From positions 22,806-71,638 of the forward strand of contig PDIP01000109.1 in the NCBI GenBank assembly GCA_002811645.1: 48,833 nucleotides of DNA, in the 5' to 3' direction. Shown piece after piece: positions 41,799 to 48,833 of the stretch (positions are counted from its first letter, which is position 1; the number at the start of each line of letters is the position of its first letter). Source of the DNA: Corallochytrium limacisporum (Eukaryota; Opisthokonta). The notes under the pieces are model-generated. The model saw only the letters and a list, made by a program, of their open reading frames with translations. It was not told the origin of the DNA and made no database searches. Both the position numbers and the translations under genes were made by a program.

Positions 41799-43823
41799 AT
41801 GGCAGTGCAGAAGAGACCAGGAAAAGGCAATAGTATTGGGCTGTCCCCGCAGCAGTCGAATGAATCCGCTCTAACCGGTAGACGGAAGCTGATGCTGTCT
41901 TCTACTTCTTCGTCGTCATCAATGCCAATGTTGTGTGTCTTGGCCCTTGTCTTCACTGTTTTTTCGCTGCTCTTTGTGTGGCACTCATCAGTAGAATCTA
42001 TTGCGAAGCAACAGCGACCTATGATTCAGGCAGTCGACGCTAACCTCGATCTGGCCCGGTACGCCGATGCAAAGCAGGCCTATGCGGCGCTCGCATCCCA
42101 GTCCACCGGACATAATTTCACGGCAGATGAACTATTCTACGTCCAGTTTGGTGTGGTCATTGCCGAAATTGCCGAACAGATCGAGAAGTGGGAATTTGAG
42201 AAGGCCAAAGGCAACTTCTTCGTCGACCGGGAGTCAGAGCGCATTGCTGCGCTTGTAAAGCCCCTGGACGAATTCCTCAGCCGTAACAAGGCCCAAGATG
42301 GCACCGGTCACATTGAACAGAAGCAATCCACACCGCAGATCAATAATGAAATGTCATCTCCGCGGGAGGATTACCGGTATCGCCGACATATACTTGCACC
42401 TTTAGCCGGTCTCCAGGATCGTTTCGATGAGCAGCTGAACATCCTAAGTGAGTTGGTGAACGTACGCTCATCGTCGTCAACAGGCACAGAACCGCACCCT
42501 CTTGACCTCATTCACCATGCCGAGGCCATGTTTGCGCATCGTCCGGGACAAGAGGTGTCAGCAATCCGTGACCGGCTTCTTTCCGCCCTGCGTCACGAGA
42601 ATCTTCGTCATAACAGCACCAGAGGCAAGGGTAAGGCAATAGATCGGGGACAGAGCCCTACGGATGCACGGATGACATACTATACGCTTGAACTGCACCG
42701 GCTGATTGCCGAAGCCAGTGGATCGTGGTTGGCGGACTACAGAACAGCTGAAAAGCATTACCGCCGAGTTTCCTCGGATCTGCCAGACGATCACCCGGCA
42801 CGTGACAGTCCGAGTTTTACAGCAATGTTCTACGAATACGCGGCCGTGTGTGCGGCCCTGGGCAAGCGCGAACTATCTGTACGGATCATGGGCGGAGTTT
42901 CTCCTTTTGCTCGACCGTTCAGCGCCAGAATTGCGGCATACACTAAAACGGATCGCGCGGACGAAGTCCTCGGTCGCTTCAGGAAGCCCGCTAATCGTAA
43001 CACCGACCTAGTCCGGGTCTTTGATCATGCGCAGAGCGACTCCATTTACACCGGTCTGGCACGCGCTTTTGGTAAGAGTTCCTCGTTCTGGACCGCAATC
43101 GATTATTTTTCCGGGAACCGTGGCAAAGGAGTAACTTTTTTCAGTCATTTCCCTTTCCCACGAGAGGGCGAACCTGGTCGGTCGGTAATGCACCAGGTCG
43201 TTGAGCAAATGCTGGCATACATCGAGCCTGAGGTAGTGAAGACTCTGTCTGGAGTCGAATGGTGGGTGCATATGCGACCTAGCCATCCCGATCAGCGCGT
43301 CATGCCTGGACATCCATTCCATTTCGACGTGGACGAGGATCTGCGGGCGATGGGAACTGTTCGAAGCCCGATCTGGAGCTCTGTATTCTTCGTCGAAGGT
43401 GATACAGGCGGACAGACAGTGGTAATGGAATGGGACCCATCTATGGATGCCGATGACCCTAAATTTCCCAGAGGTGCGTACATGGTCACGCCTACGGACA
43501 ATCGGTTCATGCTCTTCCGTGGATCGCTACACCACGGCGTCATGCCTGGGTTTCCGGAAGATTTGGACCCGGTCACGCACCGACCGATTGGGCACCGCAT
43601 CACCCTACTGGTCAACTTCTGGGACCACCCCACACCTGTGATCGAGAGCCAGCCGTTCGACGTCAGGCATCAGACATTGCAGGTCATGGATCCGCAGCTA
43701 CTTAGTCTGATTCCAGAGCTAGCACCTATTGAACTACCTCCAGACCATCTTTCGCCTGAACATCACGCCCGGACTTATGCACTAGACATTAAACCAATTT
43801 ACGAGGCGGAGGCTCTGGAATAG
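41799..43823 (+). CDS. Membrane-anchored 2-oxoglutarate/Fe(II)-dependent dioxygenase
   Basis: The 674-residue protein starts at the first in-frame ATG (41799). A single hydrophobic segment at about residues 45-62 after a basic Ser-rich N-terminus predicts a type II signal anchor, placing the enzyme in the ER/Golgi lumen. Residues 70-480 are mostly helical, with TPR-like character around 295-370 (TAEKHYRRV, MFYEYAAVCAALGKRE). The C-terminal 190 residues form the double-stranded beta-helix: HFD with His508 and Asp510, distal His at 578/579 in SLHHGVMPG, and Arg600 in GHRITLLVNFWD, matching the HxD...H...R ligands for iron and 2-oxoglutarate. Family members hydroxylate proline, lysine, aspartate or sugars; prolyl-hydroxylase-like modification of secreted proteins is plausible but unproven. 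Confidence 0.85.
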   Translation: MAVQKRPGKGNSIGLSPQQSNESALTGRRKLMLSSTSSSSSMPMLCVLALVFTVFSLLFVWHSSVESIAKQQRPMIQAVDANLDLARYADAKQAYAALASQSTGHNFTADELFYVQFGVVIAEIAEQIEKWEFEKAKGNFFVDRESERIAALVKPLDEFLSRNKAQDGTGHIEQKQSTPQINNEMSSPREDYRYRRHILAPLAGLQDRFDEQLNILSELVNVRSSSSTGTEPHPLDLIHHAEAMFAHRPGQEVSAIRDRLLSALRHENLRHNSTRGKGKAIDRGQSPTDARMTYYTLELHRLIAEASGSWLADYRTAEKHYRRVSSDLPDDHPARDSPSFTAMFYEYAAVCAALGKRELSVRIMGGVSPFARPFSARIAAYTKTDRADEVLGRFRKPANRNTDLVRVFDHAQSDSIYTGLARAFGKSSSFWTAIDYFSGNRGKGVTFFSHFPFPREGEPGRSVMHQVVEQMLAYIEPEVVKTLSGVEWWVHMRPSHPDQRVMPGHPFHFDVDEDLRAMGTVRSPIWSSVFFVEGDTGGQTVVMEWDPSMDADDPKFPRGAYMVTPTDNRFMLFRGSLHHGVMPGFPEDLDPVTHRPIGHRITLLVNFWDHPTPVIESQPFDVRHQTLQVMDPQLLSLIPELAPIELPPDHLSPEHHARTYALDIKPIYEAEALE

Positions 43824-44142
43824 ACCAGAAGGAGATACATGTAGTCCAACGGCGACGATGGAGGTCGGAAATCAACGCATGGCCCTGCATGATGAAACTG
43901 TAGCATACGATTTGGATCTGAGTGGTCTGTGCTTTCGAGAATATGGGCATCTTGATGAGATTAGAATGAAGTAGATTGTGGGCCCAATTCAGGACAGCAA
44001 TTTGCCTCACCTGTGTCAAAGTACATACGCAATTAGAACGTTTGTTTGTGTGTTGGTGGGGTTTTGGTTTTTTGGTTTATTCTGCTATTTTTTTGTCTTT
44101 GGTATAAATCGGGAAAGGCTTTTGAAAAACGATAGGATGAGC
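43824..44142. other. Convergent 3' spacer
   Basis: Non-coding spacer of 319 bp between two convergent genes, with a T/G-rich stretch at 44040-44100 resembling the one downstream of the related gene at about 47336-47390. Confidence 0.5.
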
Positions 44143-46134
44143 TTAAGACACCACAAGATCATGGTCAATCGACTCCGAGTTGAGCATACTACCAAACTTC
44201 CGGTCATGACGCCTGCTCGTCCACCTCCTCCTTGCCACGACGGCACCACATGCCAAAAGTGCAACGGCTGCTGTCGCACCCAAAGCAATGCCGACGATGG
44301 CTGCTACCGACAGCTCACCGCCCGAGTCCTTGTCCTCCGGGACCGTAGCAACGCCTGGACCGTTGGCATCGGGGGAATCGACATTTTCAGGGCCGGTGCC
44401 AGTTTGGGTCTCTTCATCGTCTCCACTAGGCATAATTTCAAGGGCACAGAAACCGACACGGCAGACGTAGTCAGGGTGGCACGGACGGAACTCGTCGCAG
44501 GGTTCACCTTCTATACGCAACCCGCCGGTACAGATGCCCACACGACAGACGAAGTCAGGGTGGCACGGACGGAAATTATCGCAGGTATCGCCCTCCTGGC
44601 CAAGAGGCGGTACCTGTGGTTCTTGAGGATCCGGCTGCACCGGAGGGGGGCACGGCGGCTCAGTAACCGGCGGCTCTGGAACCGGCTGTTCTGGAGCAGG
44701 TTGCGGCGGCTCAGGAACCGGCTGTTCTGGAGCAGGTTGCGGTGGCTCAGACTGTTCTGGAGCAGGTTGCGGTGGCTCAGACTGTTCTGGAGCAGGTTGC
44801 GGCGGTTCAGTAACCGGCTGTGATGTAGCAGGTTCTTGCGGAGTATCCGTCTGTGATGGCTCAGGTGGCGGTTGCGGGGCAACACAAGTGTAGTTCTCGC
44901 AGGTGTAGCCATCTTCGTCACAAGGAATCTCATCGTTACACTCAGGTGGAACGCATGTGTAGTTCTCGTCGCAGGTGTAGCCATCTCCGTCACAAGGAAT
45001 CTCATCGTTACACTCAGGTGGAACGCATGTGTAGTTCTCGTCGCAGGTGTAGCCATCTCCGTCACAAGGAATCTCATCGTTACACTCAGGTGGAACGCAT
45101 GTGTAGTTCTCGTCGCAGGTGTAGCCATCTCCGTCACAAGGAATCTCATCGTTACACTCAGGTGGAACGCATGTGTAGTTCTCGTCGCAGGTGTAGCCAT
45201 CTCCGTCACAAGGAATCTCATCGTTACACTCAGGTGGAACGCATGTGTAGTTCTCGTCGCAGGTGTAGCCATCTCCGTCACAAGGAATCTCATCGTTACA
45301 CTCAGGTGGAACGCATGTGTAGTTCTCGTCGCAGGTGTAGCCATCTCCGTCACAAGGAATCTCATCGTTGCAGTGAGGTGGAACGCAGGTATAGTTCTCA
45401 CATTTGTAGCCATCTCCGTCACAAGGAATCTCGTCGTTGCAGTGAGGTGGAACGCATGTATAGTTCTCACATTTGTAGCCATCTCCGTCACAAGGAATCT
45501 CATCGTTGCAGTGAGGTGGAACGCATGTGTAGCTCTCGTTGCAGGTGTAGCCATCTCCCTCGCAGGGATGGTAAGCATTGCACTCGACGCATTCGCCGTG
45601 GTGGCAGATTAGAGGATCCTCACAGGGTTTGTGATGGCCACATTTACGCTCTGATTTGCATTTACCATGCTTGCAGACATAACCTTCGCTGCAGGTACAG
45701 TCCTTTTCACATCGATAGTCCTGACCATCATAAGTGTCGCACAAAGGAAGTGGGGTTGGGACGCATTTGTTGTCGGTACAGACCGCGATCCCATTAACAA
45801 AGTCGCAGCAATCGGTAGACTCCCAGCACTTGCCTGCGTTCAAAGCGATACAAGGAGTTTCGCAGACACCGGTATAACCACAGATCAGTCCATCTTTACA
45901 GGTACAGTCCTGGTCACAGATGTAATCCTGATCACCATCACTATCGCATTCAGGGGTGGCACAGTAGCCGTCGCGGCACTCGAGGTGGTCTTGGCATTTG
46001 CAGATGCCGTGACCGCATTGATCCCCAACAGAGCAACGGTCTCGGCCACGATCGTGGTCACGGTCTCCGGTTGCAAATACTGGACCAGCCAGTGCGGTAC
46101 ACAGAACCAAAATCTTCAGGGTATTAACAACCAT
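44143..46134 (-). CDS. Type I membrane protein with tandem Cys-rich repeats
   Basis: The 663-residue protein starts at the ATG at 46134. Residues 1-21 are a signal peptide. A Cys-rich N-terminal part (to about 184) is followed by ten tandem 23-24-residue repeats at 185-421, each with four cysteines; most carry an NYT sequon and have consensus CNDEIPCDGDGYTCDENYTC plus VPPE. A Pro/Glu/Gln-rich stalk spans about 422-513, then two related Cys modules (RPCHPDFVCRVGIC type), an acidic Ser/Thr stretch, a membrane helix at about 609-632 and a short basic tail ending NSESIDHDLVVS. This is the layout of a stalked cell-surface protein with a heavily glycosylated ectodomain; ligand and role are unknown. 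The anchor and tail match the next gene closely. A TATTTAAG box lies 101 bp upstream. Confidence 0.9.
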   Translation of the reverse strand: MVVNTLKILVLCTALAGPVFATGDRDHDRGRDRCSVGDQCGHGICKCQDHLECRDGYCATPECDSDGDQDYICDQDCTCKDGLICGYTGVCETPCIALNAGKCWESTDCCDFVNGIAVCTDNKCVPTPLPLCDTYDGQDYRCEKDCTCSEGYVCKHGKCKSERKCGHHKPCEDPLICHHGECVECNAYHPCEGDGYTCNESYTCVPPHCNDEIPCDGDGYKCENYTCVPPHCNDEIPCDGDGYKCENYTCVPPHCNDEIPCDGDGYTCDENYTCVPPECNDEIPCDGDGYTCDENYTCVPPECNDEIPCDGDGYTCDENYTCVPPECNDEIPCDGDGYTCDENYTCVPPECNDEIPCDGDGYTCDENYTCVPPECNDEIPCDGDGYTCDENYTCVPPECNDEIPCDEDGYTCENYTCVAPQPPPEPSQTDTPQEPATSQPVTEPPQPAPEQSEPPQPAPEQSEPPQPAPEQPVPEPPQPAPEQPVPEPPVTEPPCPPPVQPDPQEPQVPPLGQEGDTCDNFRPCHPDFVCRVGICTGGLRIEGEPCDEFRPCHPDYVCRVGFCALEIMPSGDDEETQTGTGPENVDSPDANGPGVATVPEDKDSGGELSVAAIVGIALGATAAVALLACGAVVARRRWTSRRHDRKFGSMLNSESIDHDLVVS
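44872..45582 (-). repeat. Coding tandem array of 69/72-bp units
   Basis: Ten units encode the Cys-rich repeats. Six successive 72-bp units (44941-45372) are identical or nearly so, and the outer ones are diverged, so the middle was expanded or homogenised recently. Confidence 0.93.
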
Positions 46135-46234
46135 AGTGGCTTGTTATCCATAGATCAGAAAGAACAGAGAAGGTGCCCAGATCTATAGAACATGTTTAAT
46201 TTCAGGATCGTCTTGATCACATCAGATGTGTAGA

Positions 46235-46242
46235 CTTAAATA
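46235..46242 (-). promoter_or_regulatory. TATTTAAG box of the gene at 44143-46134
   Basis: Minus-strand GGTATTTAAG, 101 bp before the ATG, the same ten bases as at the other secreted-protein genes. Confidence 0.65.
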
Positions 46243-47412
46243 CCTTCAACACTGACAAGCCTCGCCCTGAAATGATAGAAGATCGGACAGGAATTTTGCA
46301 ATGGCGATGATCACAACCACCTCTCTATATCTACTGCGGGGTTCAAGGACACTTTTTCCCCCTTCTCCAAAGGAGAAAGGGGGGTGGGTGTGTCAGAGAA
46401 AATTCCATTTTACTTCATAGTGACGATAAATTCACATATACTTACATAATAACTGGCAGACCCAAAGCTCTGGGACCAGGTAGAAGCGAAGGATTTAGAG
46501 AGAGGGACCAGATTTGGCATTGCCCGTTCCATTTTCGCGGTGGGGAGAGATCCCGCCAAAGAACCTGACCTCCTGATTACCGGTATCCAAGCCAAACCGG
46601 CAGCTCTCAGTTTCCTTCACCACTGTACACTTTGCCTATTTGTTTCTGAGAACATATGAACACATTTCATGTCATCAGGTTGCGAGTGGAGGTCTATAGC
46701 ACGCATCCGGTCGATGCGGTCTACTATCTGCCAGAAGGGTACGAGTGGCCTCCCTGTTTGGTTGGAAAGCGATGTCATGTTCGTTTGGGGAGAAGAGGGT
46801 GTGACTACCAGACGTCACGCACGGTGGGTCCAACTGGAAATGCTTTCAGACGCCACCTTTCTTCACATACATGGTCATTAATATCATCGTCATTTATTTG
46901 CGAATCAATGTATTCTGCGTTAAAGAAAGCCAGTCACATCATGAAAGATTAAGTAAGCGCAAACTTGCCCCTGTTGTTTATTTCCTGGTTGCCACCCAGC
47001 ATTTTTTGCGATCGAGAGACAGTCGATACATTGTAGGTTATGGAATCGTAGCTGCTGAAACCTGATTCTATTGTTTGATAAAGCCGTGTCTACCTCCAGA
47101 CCATAGCTCGTGGAAAGGAACATGTTTGGACGCAACGTTTGCTTTCTGCCAATGGGAAGGACTCTTTAGAATCAAGGAAGAAGACGTAGGCAGAGGGTGG
47201 CGGAGGCTGTGCATCAACACGTGGGCATGCACTACGACCCCAATGCGGTGTGGGGGACATGCTTGGGGGCAGATGCTCAATGCGTATTAGCTGGTACGTT
47301 AGAATGGCAATCAACAACTTGCAAAGGTTTGTTCGGTGTTGGTTTTGGGGTTTATTTTTTTTTTTTGAGTTGCGGTTAGCATCGAAACGAATTGAAAGTT
47401 GGCGGAAGAATC
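46243..47412. other. Intergenic region, no gene seen
   Basis: Only short open frames. It holds the inverted repeat at 46358-46384 and, at 47330-47410, the T-rich 3' flank of the next gene. Confidence 0.5.
46358..46384. repeat. Short inverted repeat (hairpin)
   Basis: cccccttctcc, an aaa loop, then ggagaaagggggg: an 11-bp stem with one bulged A. It lies upstream of the promoter at 46235. Function unknown. Confidence 0.7.
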
Positions 47413-48833
47413 TTAGGATACCATACCGTGATCAAGCGATTCTGAATCCTGCATGTTACCAGGCTTTTGATCATGGCGCCGTGTCCTCAACCTCCTTCTT
47501 GTCATGACTGCACCACATGCCAGTAGAGCCACTGCGGCGGTCACACCGACCGCAATGCCGACAATGGCTCCTGTCGATAGCTCATCGGTCGAACCTTCAA
47601 GCTCAGAAGATGAGGTAGTAGGATCAACGGTTTCGGGGGAGTCGAAACTTTCAGGATCCACACCACCATCACCATCATCACTGGGCACATGACTGGGCAT
47701 AACTTCAGGTTCCTCAGGGGAATCCACCACAGGGTTCTCAACTGGAGGCGCCGGTTGAGGTCCCGTAGCCTTAGGATGCCTGCACTCGTGATTTTGGCAT
47801 GTCAAGCCTTCGCAGCAGTACTTGTCCTTCTTGCAGTATCCATACTTGTGAACACATGTACGCTCAGGTTCAGGCTCAGGCTGGGGTTCAACGACTGGAT
47901 CCGGCTTTTCTGGAACCTCAGGAACAGGTTCCGGGGTTGGAGGATACTTGCACTCGTGATTTTGGCACGTCAAGCCTTCGCAGCAGTACTTGTCCTTCTT
48001 GCAGTATCCGTGCTTCGGGATACATACAGGTTTAGGCTCAGGCTCAGGCTCGGGCTTAGGCGGCTCCACAACTGGAAGGGTAGTGGAAGCAGGCGTAGAT
48101 GGAACAGGAGGAACCACAGGGGCTGTGCACTTGTGATTTTGGCAAGTCAATCCTTCACAGCAGTACTTGTCCTTCTTGCAGTAGTCACCTTCTTTACGAC
48201 ATTTTGCTATGGGAGGGGAATCCTCTGGAACGCAGACTCCGTCCACATACGCGTTGGGACCAGTCACGGAACACTTCAAACCAGCCTTGCATGGCACGTC
48301 GAAGCTGTTTGAAGCAAAATGGCACACCCCACCCTCCTCCACTGGGTCTCCGCAAAACATCCCTTGTGCTCCAGGACCAGGGAGGTAGCAAACCTTTCCA
48401 GGACAGCACGCTTCTGGGTGGTCGTCGCACGGACCAGAATCCTCAGAAAGGCACTCGTCAACAGGCGTCGTAGGGGGAGTCGAGGACGGCGTTGTAGTAG
48501 GAACGGGATCCGTAGTAGTCGGAGTAGGAGGAGTAGTTACAGGGGGTAAGCACTTGTGCCCTTGGCACGTCAGCTCATCGCAGCACTGGTCATCCTTCCA
48601 GCACTTCTCCTTCTCGGGACTGCACTTGGGTGGAGCATAGCAAACATTCTTCTTGGGGTGGCATTTCAGGTCACCGCAGCAATGGTCATCCTTCCTGCAC
48701 TTCTCCTTCTCGGGACTGCACTTGGGTGGATCATAGCAAACGTTCTTCTTGGGGTGGCATTTCAGGTCACCGCAGCAATGGTCATCCTTCCTGCACTTCT
48801 CCTTCTCGGGACTGCACTTGGGTGGATCATAGC
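47413..48833 (-). CDS. Type I membrane protein with Cys-rich repeats, 5' end outside window
   Basis: The frame is open from the TAA at 47413 to the window edge (about 472 residues visible), so the start and signal peptide are missing; the ATG at 48360 is internal, because Cys-rich coding sequence continues upstream of it. Nearest the edge are at least two copies of a 96-bp (32-residue) unit with a CRKDDHCCGDLKC core, then a CWKDDQCCDELTC variant, a Thr/Pro linker, a CCPGKVC module, and three CKKDKYCCEGLTCQNH modules separated by Pro/Glu linkers. An acidic Ser/Thr stretch, a membrane helix (STGAIVGIAVGVTAAVALLA) and a short basic tail ending SESLDHGMVS follow. Helix and tail closely match the gene at 44143-46134, while the ectodomain is built from different cysteine modules. 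Likely a surface protein; function unknown. Confidence 0.88.
   Translation of the reverse strand, partial: YDPPKCSPEKEKCRKDDHCCGDLKCHPKKNVCYDPPKCSPEKEKCRKDDHCCGDLKCHPKKNVCYAPPKCSPEKEKCWKDDQCCDELTCQGHKCLPPVTTPPTPTTTDPVPTTTPSSTPPTTPVDECLSEDSGPCDDHPEACCPGKVCYLPGPGAQGMFCGDPVEEGGVCHFASNSFDVPCKAGLKCSVTGPNAYVDGVCVPEDSPPIAKCRKEGDYCKKDKYCCEGLTCQNHKCTAPVVPPVPSTPASTTLPVVEPPKPEPEPEPKPVCIPKHGYCKKDKYCCEGLTCQNHECKYPPTPEPVPEVPEKPDPVVEPQPEPEPERTCVHKYGYCKKDKYCCEGLTCQNHECRHPKATGPQPAPPVENPVVDSPEEPEVMPSHVPSDDGDGGVDPESFDSPETVDPTTSSSELEGSTDELSTGAIVGIAVGVTAAVALLACGAVMTRRRLRTRRHDQKPGNMQDSESLDHGMVS
48615..48833 (-). repeat. Coding tandem repeat, 96-bp unit
   Basis: The cgggactgcacttgggtgga block recurs at 48615, 48711 and 48807 with near-identical sequence between. 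The array continues beyond the window. Confidence 0.92.

Noticed and set aside
44511-45797. Several long frames on both strands over the 72-bp repeat array
   Set aside because: The repeat length is a multiple of three, so any frame open in one unit stays open in all. Only the minus-strand frame with signal peptide, cysteines and anchor makes sense.
1-48833. CRISPR arrays, transposases, rRNA and intron-containing genes
   Set aside because: Looked for and not recognised. Small non-coding RNAs and short exons cannot be excluded without transcript data.

Overview
The window is nuclear DNA of a eukaryote. Its proteins carry signal peptides, N-glycosylation sequons, type II membrane anchors, a Golgi-type GT10 fucosyltransferase, an ABCG half-transporter and an AAAP amino-acid transporter. 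Every gene I can support is one uninterrupted reading frame, so the genome is probably intron-poor. Intergenic DNA is long, rich in microsatellites and poly-C/poly-G runs, and broken by two runs of N. A unicellular alga or similar protist fits; a red microalga is only a guess, because nothing here fixes the taxon.

Layout. 0-7.3 kb: two minus-strand paralogues of a secreted protein whose Ser/Thr-rich beta region resembles aerolysin-type pore-forming proteins. The first (172-1724) is broken by a 17-bp tandem duplication; the second (3912-5444) is intact. A non-coding element of about 600 bp behind them occurs three times. 7.4-12.9 kb: no gene, microsatellite-rich, one assembly gap. 12.9-14.3 kb: GT10 fucosyltransferase. 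14.5-18.6 kb: two minus-strand paralogues of a small secreted 20-cysteine protein. 20.6-22.6 kb: ABCG half-transporter with a duplicated 279-bp upstream segment. 25.3-39.5 kb: an old tandem segmental duplication (offset about 6.8-6.9 kb). Each unit has about 3-4 kb of non-coding DNA, a plus-strand member of the aerolysin-like family, and a convergent AAAP transporter, which is complete in the second unit and only a remnant in the first. 41.8-43.8 kb: membrane-anchored 2-oxoglutarate/Fe(II) dioxygenase. 44.1-48.8 kb: two minus-strand type I membrane proteins with different cysteine-repeat ectodomains but nearly the same membrane anchor and tail; the second runs off the window.

Functional picture (inference). 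Most genes encode secreted or surface proteins, or enzymes and transporters of the endomembrane system and cell surface, and most belong to tandem duplications. Birth, decay (one frameshift, one truncated transporter) and repeat homogenisation are all visible. A TATTTAA(A/G) box lies 73-144 bp upstream of the chosen ATG in seven genes. It is found at the secreted or surface genes and the ABCG gene, and I do not see it at the fucosyltransferase, dioxygenase or AAAP genes. No tRNA, rRNA, CRISPR array or recognisable transposase gene was seen.
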